Part shown: positions 48,749 through 59,276 of the stretch, in pieces
Layout: the number at the start of each line of letters is the position of its first letter
Position numbering within the stretch: the stretch's first letter is position 1
Assembly: GCF_018991925.1 (NCBI RefSeq)
Contig: NW_024753828.1
Coordinates: 5,032,998 to 5,096,997, forward strand
Reading direction: 5' to 3'
Origin: Homarus americanus
Taxonomy: Eukaryota > Arthropoda > Malacostraca > Decapoda > Nephropidae
DNA: 64,000 nucleotides
Notes under the pieces: model-generated
Told to the model about the DNA's origin: nothing
What the model saw: the letters and a program-made list of their open reading frames with translations, nothing else
Database searches by the model: none
Program-made: the position numbers and the translations under genes

Positions 48749-48989
48749 GTGAGTGTACTACACCTTCACCAGTACCCGAATGTCTTGGTCACATGTCTGT
48801 CATAACAAACTCAATTATTGTAGTGTAGTCCATGCAAAGTGAGTATGAGTAAGTCTTTATTCACCAGTGTTTGGGTCAGAGTATTATAGAGTTGTCACTA
48901 AACACAAGGATGGGGGCTTCACCTGTATGTCATTTGTATTGTACTGTACCTGTATGTTACCTGTTCTCACCTGTGTGTTGACCTTACAG

Positions 48990-49123
48990 ACATCGACGAG
49001 TGCACGGCATACAACCGCCCGTGTGGCTTCAACGCCTTGTGTCAGAACACCGAACCTGGCTACACCTGTGTGTGTCCTCAAGGCTTCTCCCCCAGACCCA
49101 CGCCCCAAGTAGCCTGTGAACAG
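48990..49123 (+). CDS. dpy: dumpy exon 9: cbEGF, phase 0 exit
   Basis: The acceptor TGACCTTACAG ends at 48989 and the donor is GTTAGT at 49124. The 134-nt exon enters in phase 1 and leaves in phase 0. It reads DIDECTAYNRPCGFNALC, QNTEPGYTCVCPQGFSPRP, ending V-A-C-E-Q. The VACEQ ending followed by a non-calcium module in exon 10 matches the fly order I recall. Confidence 0.92.
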
Positions 49124-49196
49124 GTTAGTGCACCTACTGTGTTCCCGGCGCCTCCTGTGAGTGTCTGCAGGTCATGAGTAAAGAAAGTTTGATATT

Positions 49197-49470
49197 AAGT
49201 TTAGAGACAAGTGAAAGTCAGGTGTAAGATTTAGAGACAAGTGAAAGTCAGGTGTAAGATTTAGAGACAAGTGAAAGTCAGGTGTAAGATTTAGAGACAA
49301 GTGAAAGTCAGGTGTAAGATTTAGAGACAAGTGAAAGTCAGGTGTAAGATTTAGAGACAAGTGAAAGTCAGGTGTAAGATTTAGAGACAAGTGAAAGTCA
49401 GGTGTAAGATTTAGAGACAAGTGAAAGTCAGGTGTAAGATTTAGAGACAAGTGAAAGTCAGGTGTAAGAT
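49197..49470. repeat. 30-bp repeat, 9 near-identical copies
   Basis: The unit starts GATTTAGAGACAAGTGAAAG and ends TCAGGTGTAA. Because 30 is divisible by three, the minus strand shows a repetitive open frame of SLNLTPDFHL units, which is an artefact. Confidence 0.95.
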
Positions 49471-49499
49471 TTGAGAGGTGAAGAATATTTCCCTACACT

Positions 49500-49757
49500 C
49501 TCACCACCACCGCCTCAACCTTCCACCACTAAAATCCAACCACACGACCACCACTGTCACAATGTCAACAGGACATCACCACTACTCTCTAAACACACTA
49601 CCACAACCACCTCTACCACCACCATCTAACACCACCTCTACCACCACCATTTAAACACACTACCACAACCACCTCTAACACCACCATCTAACACCACCTC
49701 TAACACCACCACAACCACCTCTACCACCACCACTACCACCACCTCCACCACCACCAG
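49500..49757. repeat. ACC/CCA-rich repeat ending at the exon 10 acceptor
   Basis: ACCACCTCTAACACCACCAT units and a (CCA)n run. The terminal CCAG supplies the acceptor AG. Confidence 0.88.
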
Positions 49758-49995
49758 GCTGAAGTGAGCATCATCTGTGGGTCCAACTTCGACTGTGTGA
49801 ACAACGCCGTTTGTCAGGAGGGTCAGTGTTACTGCCGGGAAGGATTCAAGGCCGTGGGTGCCGAGTGCCGGGACGAGGACGAGTGCCTACTGTCCCCCTG
49901 TGGAGCCAACGCCCAGTGCCAGAACGTGCCAGGCAGTTTCCAGTGTACCTGTAACTTTGGCTTCATCGGCGACCCTCCACAGTCCGTCTGCAAAG
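49758..49995 (+). CDS. dpy: dumpy exon 10: EGF-like plus cbEGF
   Basis: The acceptor AG at 49756-49757 lies at the end of a (CCA)n tract, and the donor GTTAGT starts at 49996. The 238-nt exon is phase 0 to phase 1. It reads AEVSIICGSNFDCVNNAVC, QEGQCYCREGFKAVGAEC, then the cbEGF DEDECLLSPCGANAQC, QNVPGSFQCTCNFGFIGDPP and ends VCK. A (TG)n array about 195 bp long begins some 10 bp into the following intron. Confidence 0.92.
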
Positions 49996-50003
49996 GTTAG
50001 TTG

Positions 50004-50206
<203 letters not shown>

Positions 50207-50605
50207 CATCATGTATTCTAGCTGAGTCTATTTCACCCTAACAATATTTGTTGCTTAGCCAGACTGTAACAAGATAACCTAACATGACCTCTGAGTTTTA
50301 TAACCCGTCTGCTACAAGTTATTGACCAGTCACCAACATAACGTGGGACACTCAAGGCCCTGACAGTATGATAACATAATAATTATCACTTAAACACGTA
50401 GTTATTAATCCTTTATATTGACGTTATTAACTTAATCAAAAGTCTTGAAGATACGTCAGGGTGTGGAGGGTCTATCATCTTGTAATTAATGGCATGACGC
50501 TTAGTATTAACAAGCTAATTAAGTAGTTAACTAACCAACTATCTAATTAACTAACATCTAGAAGTGCTTATTATTGTTGTATTTAACCTCACCTATACCT
50601 GATGA

Positions 50606-51470
50606 CCCTAACACGACCTTCCTGATGGGGAGAGAACACTAACACGACCTTCCTGATGGAGAGAGAACACTAACACGACCTTCCTGATGGGGAGAGAACA
50701 CTAACACGACCTTCCTGATGGAGAGAGAACACTAACACGACCTTCCTGATGGGGAGAGAACACTAACACGACCTTCCTGATGGGGAGAGAACACTAACAC
50801 GACCTTCCTGATGGGGAAAGAACACTAACACGACCTTCCTGATGGGGAGAGAACACTAACACGACCTTCCTGATGGGGAGAGAACACTAACACGACCTTC
50901 CTGATGGGGAGAGAACACTAACACGACCTTCCTGATGGGGAGAGAACACTAACACGACCTTCCTGATGGGGAGAGAACAACCAACACGACCTTCCTGATG
51001 GGAGAGAACACTAACACGACCTTCCTGATGGGGAGAGAACACTAACACGATGACCTCTATATGAGAACATCAATGACCTTCCTGATGGGGTAGAGAACAC
51101 AACACGACCTTCCTGATGGGGAGGAGAACATCAATACTGACCTTCCTATGTATGAGAACACTAACACGACCTTCCTGATGGGGAGAACACTAACACGACC
51201 TTCCCTGATGGGAGAGAACACTAACACGACTTTCCTGATGGGTAGGAGAACACTCAACACACGACCTTCCTGAGGAGAGAACACAACACGACCCTCTTCC
51301 TGATGTGAGAGAACACTAACACGACCTTCCTGATGGGAGAGAACACTAACACGACCTTCCTGAGGGGGGAGCAGGTCACCTAACACGACCTTCCTGATGG
51401 GAGGAGAACACCAACACACCTTCCTGATGGGGAGAACCCTAACACGACCTTCCTGATGGGGAGAGAACAA
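50606..51470. repeat. 31-bp satellite, clean then error-rich
   Basis: The unit is ACTAACACGACCTTCCTGAT plus GGGGAGAGAAC. Copies before about 51040 are nearly identical, whereas those after it carry frequent small indels. Confidence 0.93.
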
Positions 51471-51635
51471 TAAGTTTGTTCCTCTGTGATCCACCTGTCA
51501 ATCCTTGTGCCTCATCCCAACCTCAACATCTGGGCTCCTTAACCCAGCTCATTCCCCAAACCTGTGGTCTTGAACCCTACTCACCCCAAACTCTTAACCA
51601 CAAGGACGTGTCGGGCGCAAGGGTCCCCGACACAG

Positions 51636-51764
51636 ACGCGGACGAGTGTTGGGGTGTGGAGCATGGGAGGTGTCGTCGCCGTGCGGGGAGAAGGCCAAGT
51701 GTATTAACACCCTGGGCTCCTTCCACTGCGTCTGCCCGTACCTGCCAGTGCTTTTACCCTGGAG
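51636..51764 (+). pseudogene. dpy: dumpy exon 11: frame-disrupted cbEGF exon
   Basis: An acceptor (CCCCGACACAG, ending 51635) leads into D-A-D-E-C, the usual cbEGF start, in the phase 1 frame. The rest of the module is readable only in another frame: from 51679 it reads PCGEKAKCINTLGSFHCVCP. A third stretch back in the first frame reads TCQCFYPG up to a weak donor GTTAAA at 51765. At least two compensating indels are therefore needed to make one module. The start is well supported; the end is uncertain. It could be a real exon with consensus errors or a decayed exon. I do not recall a cbEGF at this point in fly Dumpy. Confidence 0.65.
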
Positions 51765-51904
51765 GTTAAAGTGCCCCAAAGTACACATAATCACACCACC
51801 TAGTCACTCTACCTAGTCAGCTCACTACCACCAGTCAAATTTTTTGTTCCCCTTTTTGTTCTCCTCGGCACAGTTAATGGATTCCTTTGTTGTTTACCTG
51901 TTCT

Positions 51905-52350
51905 TCGTCCTCGTTCAAGAGCACCACCACGTCCCTCCCTCACCACCACTACGCCCCCTCCCTCGCCACCACCACCACGTCCCTCCCTCACCACCACTAC
52001 GCCCTCCTCGCCACCCCACCACCAATGTCCCTCTACCACCACACGTCCCTCCCTCACTACCACTACGCCCCTCCTCGCCACCACCACCACGTCCCTACTC
52101 ACCACCCACCACTACCACCACACCCTTTGTTCACCCTTTTACACCTGCATAGTTTCCGTTGTCAAATTCTTTGTGTATAACGTAGTCTTTCTAAATCCCA
52201 AATACATTTCATTAATTCCATTTGTTGTTTCCTTAATTCACCAGTTGTTCATTACTTGATCCCCTTGTTAAACCACGTGTTCACTCCCCATAAACCACGT
52301 GTTCACTCCCCATAAACCACGTGTTCTACCCCATAAATCACGTGTTCACC
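51905..52350. repeat. CACCACCACGTCCCTCCCT minisatellite and 22-bp CACGTG repeat
   Basis: Degenerate units at 51905-52130. At about 52262-52350, ATAAACCACGTGTTCACTCC repeats about four times. 52360-53040 otherwise looks unique, with a C-rich patch at 52425-52500. Confidence 0.85.
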
Positions 52351-53104
52351 CTTAGTTACATCCACCGCCTTGTGTCATCTATTAATTATTATTGGTGATA
52401 TTTTCCTCCCTCTCTTCTCTCTCCACCCCGTCCCCCCTCCCCACCTACCCCCTCCCCACCCACCCCTCCCCCTCCCCACCTACCCTCCCTCCCTCAATTC
52501 CACCCTCCTCCCTTCATCAGTGGGGGGCCTCCTGCATGTATTAACCAACAACACCGTGATAACTGCTGAATAAGTACAGCTTGATACTGCATTAACTTCC
52601 TTCTGTATAAATATGTATGCCTGCCACACTAACTACTCCTCTAACTTGTGTTTTTGATGTTCATGTGTATTAGTATGTCTCATGTATGCCTTAGTATCCC
52701 TCACGTGCATGCCTTAATATGCCCTGCTATACCTAACTAATAGCAGGGTAAGGTTGCTTCATCTATTTGGTAGGCCATTTTTTTTAACCTACCCCAAAAA
52801 TACTGTTGTAATTTGCTGAATGTTTTGCTTATTGCTTCACCTGAACCAACTCTACAGTATGTCGTATTAACTGCTAGCTAGTGTGTGTGTAAACCATCAT
52901 TGTAGATTATTGTGTAGAATTTTGTCATCTTCTAACTAGATTTGTACAGTACTAATTTTTGCTTCATCGTAAATCCCGAAGTAAAAGACTACTCTCCTCA
53001 CTCTCCTCATTTCCATCATTGTCATTTGTTTTCTTCCCTTGGTTATTTTCACCTTTTATCTAATTTATGTCTTCTCATGTAGACCCCTCGCTCTTCTTCC
53101 GCAG

Positions 53105-53228
53105 CCCGTGAAGGCGTTCCAGTGTGGCGACAACTCCTCTGTAAAGCCATTGACGGCACTGGAGGCTATGTGTATGTGTAACCCCGGTTGGATTCATGAC
53201 CCCGCCGACATCTCCGCCGGCTGTGTTG
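53105..53228 (+). pseudogene. dpy: dumpy exon 12: EGF-like exon with three indels
   Basis: The acceptor CTTCTTCCGCAG ends at 53104 and the donor GTGAGT starts at 53229. Both neighbours demand phase 1-1, but the exon is 124 nt, not a multiple of three. Read by homology, it starts P-R-E-G-V (Arg where Cys is expected), gains one base near 53119, reads QCGDNS, loses one base near 53138, reads CKAIDGTGGY, gains one base after 53172 or so, and finishes CMCNPGWIHDPADISAGCV. The last part matches the module I recall after the exon 10 equivalent in fly Dumpy. An uninterrupted phase 0 reading exists but lacks most EGF cysteines, so I regard it as spurious. Confidence 0.75.
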
Positions 53229-53559
53229 GTGAGTTTGCGTGTACAAGTAGATAGTTTATTTATTTATTAGTGTTTTAAAGCTCTGTTGATGTATATAGTT
53301 ATTTATTTTCAGTATTATAATAAAATATTTGAGTTACTGGAGATAATTAATAATAGATTGTGTTTCTCAATTTACGTTCGTCACGGCAGACTTGGAGAAG
53401 GGATGGACCATTAGTTTTGTTGTAGATGAGGATGACCAACTTTAGCACTTTTTTTGTGGTACTCACTCATCAAGCTTCTTCAGGTCACCTCAGAACACCT
53501 TACCCACACGCAGTCGAACTTTGAAGTCTTAGTGCTAACCTCTTAGTCACCCACCCTCC

Positions 53560-54025
53560 TTCACCCTGCACCCTCCTTCACACCGCACCCACCCTCCTTC
53601 ACCACAACCACCCTCCTTCACCACAACCACCTCCTTCACCACACCCCACCCTCCCTATCACCTCACCTCCGGCCCAGCTCTGCCCCTGGCAGACTGACAC
53701 AACTTAACTACTGTGTACCAGTATTTACAGACGTCGACGAGTGCTCAGCTGGGAACTGTCCTCTGGCCAGTGTGGGACACGCCATCTGTAACAAACACAC
53801 TGGGATCCTTACCCAAGTCAAAGTCCTTCAGGATTTCAGGCAATCCTAACACCAAGTGCCAAGGTAAGGTTCCTTCGTCTTAAGCGTTACCTGACCTGAC
53901 TTCTAGTTCTAAGCCATCTAGGAACACATGGCTAGTTGTAGGAGAGAAAACCCTAACCCAACCCAACCCAACCTAGTCCAAACCAAACCTAACCTAACCA
54001 AACCTAACCTAACCAAACCTTAAGC
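53560..54025. repeat. CACCCTCCTTCAC repeat and CCTAA/CCAAA tract
   Basis: The first (53560-53665) precedes exon 13 and the second (53945-54025) follows it. Confidence 0.85.
53731..53863 (+). pseudogene. dpy: dumpy exon 13: frame-disrupted cbEGF exon
   Basis: The acceptor GTATTTACAG ends at 53730 and the donor GTAAGG starts at 53864. The exon begins DVDECSAGNCPLA and, in another frame, ends NPNTKCQ, both typical cbEGF parts. Its length is 133 nt, whereas a phase 1-1 exon must be a multiple of three, and the starting frame meets TAA at about 53848. The middle shows remnants of a HAICN...TLGSY...C-x-C core spread over frames. This is a net frameshift with at least two events. Confidence 0.72.
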
Positions 54026-54312
54026 TTCCTGTAGTTGAGATAAATCCCCAAGCCAAGCTTTCAAGCCTAAATTATTAACAGCCTCTGTGTTTGCTGCATG
54101 TCTTACAAACAGCTTCAAACTGGCTTACCTACAGTGTAAAACAAATGCATCACCACAAACCCTTAGCGTGTTAACCACTTCAACAACCCCCTGTAGCGGT
54201 GGTGCTAATAAGCACAGTATAATAGGTATAACATTAAGTGCCTTTCTTGATTCCTGGGACAATGAGTAAACTAAAGTTACTTCTCACTACACAATTAAAT
54301 GTAGAAAAATTA

Positions 54313-54324
54313 CACATACATACA

Positions 54325-54358
<34 letters not shown>

Positions 54359-54440
54359 CATACATACATACATACATACTGCACACACACACATACATAC
54401 ATACATACACATACATACATACATACATACATACATACAT
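54313..54440. repeat. (CATA)n microsatellite
   Basis: Interrupted CATA units. 54440-54840 is AT-rich unique sequence. Confidence 0.94.
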
Positions 54441-54844
54441 TATATAAAATGCTGAAAATTGAATCATCTTTTTAGAATCTTTATGAATAAATGTTTGTAA
54501 TTGTAGAATAAATATTGTTTTATAATATTTGCTCACCCCAGGGATCATCATTTTGACATGTATATTAACAAGCATGCCATAAGTTAACTGCCTATTAAGT
54601 AAACTATTAAATACAGTAGTTTTATCGCCAAAATAATGCACGGCTAACTAACTAGTACAGTAAGTAGCTCAATAACTCACTAACTACAGTATTCTAGCTC
54701 ACTAACTCACTAACTAGAAGCAGCATCAAAGCATTAACCATACTAACAATACTAACCATCCACAGTATAATCCCCACCCAAGCAAAGCATTAAACTAACC
54801 AAATCTTCTACCTAATCCTGTAGCTCTCTACGCCGCATGTACAG

Positions 54845-54963
54845 ACGTTAACGAGTGCCTATTACCCATTCCCCTGTGGTAAGAACGCTATGCACCAACA
54901 CCCTGGGAACTACACCTACCCCAAGCCCCCAGCCTCTGAGCGGCGACCCTGTGGTGGAATGTG
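54845..54963 (+). pseudogene. dpy: dumpy exon 14: frame-disrupted cbEGF exon
   Basis: The acceptor GCCGCATGTACAG ends at 54844 and the donor is GTTAGT at 54964. It begins DVNECLLP, but the frame stops at TAA around 54880. Other frames give PCGKNA, then TNTLGNYT, and finally LSGDPVVEC joined to the donor in phase 1. The length, 119 nt, is not a multiple of three. All parts of one cbEGF are present, but indels separate them. Confidence 0.7.
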
Positions 54964-55223
54964 GTTAGTATGAGACGCACGCATCACACACCCTCCTGGA
55001 GAGTTGGTTAGAATTTGGGGTGCCTCATCCGTGTGAATTGTCTCACTTCCCTCAAGGCACACGACAAACACAGGGAACTTAGTTGTACTGGTGACCTGAT
55101 CCATGTGAAATTTTTTATCAGTTGATTATTTCGTCTTGGAGAAATTTTCCTTGTGATTTTCCATTAATTATGAAGTAATGGATTGTCCAGGTTAAAAAAA
55201 AAAGTAGAATTGTGGTTTAATAT

Positions 55224-55257
<34 letters not shown>

Positions 55258-55714
55258 CCTGGTGGTAGTCTACCTGTGTACCTGTTTAATGTATGTGTGT
55301 ACCTGTCTACCGCTCTACTAATTATCATACTCACACTTGAAATTAAATCATACTCTAGTTATACTCTAAGATATATATTATGTAAACATCTACTTTACAG
55401 GACCATACAAAAATAGATTATAATGTTTGTTTTTTCCATAATTTTGCAGTATTTTTTCGAAGTTTTTGTTTTACGATATCGGAAACTAATTGTCCTTGTA
55501 GGTACAGTTACTTTGATATCCTTCACGCCTTTAATGTTCTGATATCGTGAAGTGACCCTCAGTCTTATAGTGTGTTGTGTGGGGCGGCTAGGAGGTCACT
55601 CAGGCCTAATGTATGGTGGTAAAGGTTATTATATGTTATTTTAAAGTTAATTTTATCTTTTGAAGTGACTTCACCATGCACACTCAACCATAATTACAAT
55701 AACACAAGTAATAA

Positions 55715-55990
55715 ACACCAACACCACAACACCAGCACTACAATACCAACACCACCACAACACCAACACCATAACACCAGCACTACAATACCAACACCAC
55801 CACAACACCAACACCAGCACTACAATACCAACACCACCACAACACCAACACCACAACACCAGCACTACAATGCCAACACCACCACAACACCAACACCATA
55901 ACACCAGCACTACAATACCAACACCACCACAACACCAACAATAACACCAGCACTACAATACCAACACCACACAACACCAACAACACAACA
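55715..55990. repeat. AACACCAGCACTACAATACC repeat
   Basis: Units of variable length made of ACCAACACCACCACAAC and CAGCACTACAAT blocks in intron 14. Confidence 0.9.
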
Positions 55991-56119
55991 CCATAACAAG
56001 ACAAGTATCACCTCCACCTTGAATAACACCAGAGTGGGGGGGGGGGGTGTAATAGAGCCCTAGCTACTAAAGCCCCCTCTAGAATCTGATAACAACAACA
56101 ACTATTAAATTTATGTTAG

Positions 56120-56350
56120 ATGTGGACGAGTGTCGCCGGCCCGGGTCGTGTGGCGTGGGGGCTGACTGTACCAACACCGTCGGCTCCTACACCTGTACCT
56201 GCCCCGCCAATACCGTGGCTGACCCTGACCCCTACACCCAGTGTCTCGATATTATGAAGTGCAACACTGACGACGACTGTCCAGGCAATGCCCTCTGTCT
56301 CCTCAACCAGTGCATGTGTCCGGAGCCCAACATTGGTGACGACTGTCGAC
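56120..56350 (+). CDS. dpy: dumpy exon 15: cbEGF plus half module
   Basis: The acceptor TTTATGTTAG ends at 56119 and the donor GTGAGT is at 56351. The exon is 231 nt, phase 1-1. It contains the cbEGF DVDECRRPGSCGVGADC, TNTVGSYTCTCPANTVADPD, YTQC, followed by MKCNTDDDCPGNALC, LLNQCMCPEPNIGDDC. The CPEPNIG wording joined to HPCEDVRCG in exon 16 is, from memory, nearly identical in fly Dumpy and is one of the strongest anchors for the gene name. The frame is intact, marking the end of the disrupted stretch. Confidence 0.94.
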
Positions 56351-56529
56351 GTGAGTACTGTACTGTACTTTCTCATGTACTCTTGTCAATGATGAGGAAT
56401 ATGGCTGTCATGGTAAAATTATTGTGCATCGTGGTAGTTAGCTAATTATGTTGAGAAATATGATTGTAGTGTTAAATAATATGCTTATGTTCGAGTTACC
56501 AGGTTGTAAATAGTCACCTCTCCCTACAG

Positions 56530-57045
56530 ACCCTTGTGAGGACGTGCGATGCGGCCCCAACGCCGGGTGTAAGCTGATCAACGGGCAGCCGAGGTGTATG
56601 TGTGGTCAGGGTTACTCCGGCAATCCCAATGGCGTGTTTGGCTGTACAGACATCGATGAGTGTGCTAATGCTCCCTGCGGCACCGGTGCCATCTGCCGCA
56701 ACGAACCAGGAAAGTTCACTTGTGAATGTCCCTCTGGCTTCGAGGGCGACCCCACCAGGGAGGGCTGCAAAGAAGTTGCATCTAAAGGATGCAGCCCCAC
56801 CCAGCCCTGTCCTTCAGGCGAGCAATGCATCACAGACGAGTCCATTGGGCAGAACGTGTGTGTTTGCCGACGTGGCTACACGAGGGACCAGGGCACCGAT
56901 CGATGCCGCGACGTCAACGAGTGCATAGAGAACCGCGTCAACCAGCCTGTGTGTGGTCTCAACGCTAACTGTAAGAACCTGCCAGGTTCCTATGACTGCC
57001 AGTGTCCTCCGGGCTACGTTGGCAACCCCTTCAACGGTTGCGAGA
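56530..57045 (+). CDS. dpy: dumpy exon 16: four cysteine-rich modules
   Basis: The acceptor CCTCTCCCTACAG ends at 56529 and the donor GTAAGT is at 57046. The exon is 516 nt, phase 1-1 (172 codons). In order: HPCEDVRCGPNAGC to FGC (non-calcium EGF); DIDECANAPCGTGAIC to EGC (cbEGF); a CSPTQPCPSGEQC module ending CVCRRGYTRDQGTDRC; and DVNECIENRVNQPVC, GLNANCKNLPGSYDCQC to GCE (cbEGF). The frame is open with no missing cysteines. The last codon is completed by exon 17 to give Lys. Confidence 0.94.
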
Positions 57046-57250
57046 GTAAGTACCTGTTGTTATGACTCATGTCACCTGCTAGAGCAGGTCCCAGATAGGT
57101 TATAATATTGACTCTGCCAGGCAACAGTACATGTAGGCATAAATATTTTGTGTTCTGAGTTTCCTGATTTCTTTTCTGGCAGTCACTTGATTATCTAACA
57201 TTTATGTAATCTCAAGTGTGGATTTCTGATGTATTATTTTGTGTGGGCAG

Positions 57251-58423
57251 AATGTAACACGCTGGAGTGCACGTGCCTGCCGCCATACCGCATCGTGGAT
57301 GGGACCTGTGTGTTAGCCGACTGTGCTCTGGGTAACCCATGCCCTGCGGGGGCCGAGTGTGTCACCATCCAGGGGGGACTGAGCTACTGTGCTTGCCCCT
57401 CCGGCTACACCACCCTCCCCGACGGCTCCTGCCAGGATGTAGATGAGTGCACGGTACCTCGCCCAGACAGCCGCCCTCCCTGTGCTCAGGGCGCTCAGTG
57501 TTACAACCAGGTGGGCAGCTATGAGTGTCGTTGTGCCCCTGGCTCTACCGGCGACCCCTACACCTCTGGGTGCTCTGTGGTAGATCTCCAGTGCTCCAGC
57601 GACGCTGAGTGTGACGACAATGAGAGGTGCATCCAGCCTGGTAAGTGTGTGTGTCCTCCACCGTACTATGTTGACAACCAGGACGACAACAAGTGCAAGA
57701 GTCCCTGTGAGGCGTACTCGTGCGGCATCAACAGCAAGTGTACACCCTCAGACCCACCCCAGTGTATGTGTCTACCAGGCTTCCATGACGGCGGCCCCAC
57801 TGGTTGTATCGACATTGAAGAGTGCCGCGAAAACCCTTGCGGCCAGAACGCCATCTGTATAAACGAAATTGGAACGTACAAGTGCGAATGTCCGCCAGGA
57901 ACTGTGGGCGACCCCTTCGTCGGCCCTTGCACAGGAACGCAGTTGGTTAAGTGTGTGAGCGACAGTGACTGTCCTGGGGACCTTGCGTGCACCCCCACAG
58001 GTGCCTGTGTCAACCCCTGTGACTCGCTACCCTGCGGCGCTAACGCCTACTGCGAGGCAGAGGAACACGCCGCCTGGTGCCGCTGCCACCCAGGCTATGC
58101 TGAGGGACCTAACGGTGACTGTGTGTCTATGTGTGAAGGTTTCCTCTGTGGCCACAACTCCAACTGTATCGTAGCCCGTGACGGCCCCACCTGTAAGTGC
58201 GAACCGAGCTTCAACGGCAACCCATTCCCAGGTGGTGGATGTGCCCCCGACCAGTGCTCAGGAGTTACCCCATGCCAGGACCCACAGGTGTGTGTCAATG
58301 GCAGGTGTAAGGAACGCTGTGAAGGCGTCGTTTGCGGCGTTGGTGCCAAGTGTGACAAGAACACCAACAGGTGTGTGTGTCTGCCCTTCTTCCTGGGCGA
58401 CCCTGACCTCCTGTGTGTACCCC
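57251..58423 (+). CDS. dpy: dumpy exon 17: long array of EGF-like modules (391 codons)
   Basis: The acceptor TTGTGTGGGCAG ends at 57250 and the donor GTAAGT starts at 58424. It is 1173 nt, phase 1-1. It opens KCNTLECTCLPPYRIVDGTC, then a PCPAGAEC module, the cbEGF DVDECTVPRPDSRPPC, a CSSDAECDDNERC module ending CVCPPPYY, SPCEAYSCGINSKC, the cbEGF DIEECRENPCGQNAIC, and then alternating C-x3-D-C-P and PC-x5-CG modules ending ERCEGVVCGVGAKC and LLCVP. The calcium lead of the second cbEGF is D-I-E-E-C. Several adjoining modules are fused in one exon without introns, unlike the single-module exons upstream. Confidence 0.94.
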
Positions 58424-58514
58424 GTAAGTACAACTACTTCACTCTTTATTGTCACTACAGTAATTATTGGAAGATAACTTTCTTGTGTCATCACATTAAG
58501 TATAGTAATAACAT

Positions 58515-59245
58515 ACAGACCATGACACAGGTGCTGCCACTTAGATGTATCACTTAGGCCATGACACAGGTGCTGCCACTTAGGTGTATCACTTAGGCCA
58601 TGACACAGGTGCTGCCACTTAGATGTATCACTTAGGCCATGACACAGGTGCTGACACTTAGATGTATCACTTAGGCCATGACACAGGTGCTGACACTTAG
58701 ATGTATCACTTAGGCCATGACACAGGTGCTGCCACTTAGATGTATCACTTAGGCCATGACACAGGTGCTGCCACTTAGATGTATCACTTAGGCCATGACA
58801 CAGGTGCTGACACTTAGAATGTATCGCAGGCCATGACTGAGTGCCACTTGACTTAGGCCATGACACAGTGCTGACATAAGTATCACCCAGAGTGCTGCTG
58901 ACATAGAGGTATCACTTGACACAGGTGCTGACGCAGATGTATCATGACACAGGTGCATGACACAGGTGCTGCCATGAGATGTATCACTTAGGCCATGACA
59001 CAGGTGCTGACACTTAGAGGTATCACTTAGGCCATGACACAGGTGCTGACACTTAGAGGTATCACTTAGGCCATGACACAGGTGCTGACACTTAGAGGTA
59101 TCACTTAGGCCATGACACAGGTGCTGACACTTAGATGTATCACTTAGGCCATGACACAGGTGCTGACACTTAGATGTATCACTTAGGCCATGACACAGGT
59201 GCTGACACTTATATGTATCACTTAGGCCATGACACAGGTGCTGAC
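58515..59245. repeat. 39-bp satellite, about 18 copies
   Basis: The unit starts CCATGACACAGGTGCTGCCA and ends TCACTTAGG. A noisy patch with indels lies at about 58815-58985. The array ends about 30 bp before the exon 18 acceptor. Confidence 0.94.
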
Positions 59246-59276
59246 AGGTGTATAACAGATATTATCTCTGCTACAG

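Noticed and set aside
49172..49450. Perfect 10-residue repeat protein on the minus strand
   Set aside because: A 30-bp satellite divisible by three always stays open; no start context or conserved homologue is apparent.
53039..53254. Uninterrupted phase 0 reading of exon 12
   Set aside because: It loses most EGF cysteines, and its entry phase does not fit exon 10 or 11. The broken phase 1 reading restores the expected module.
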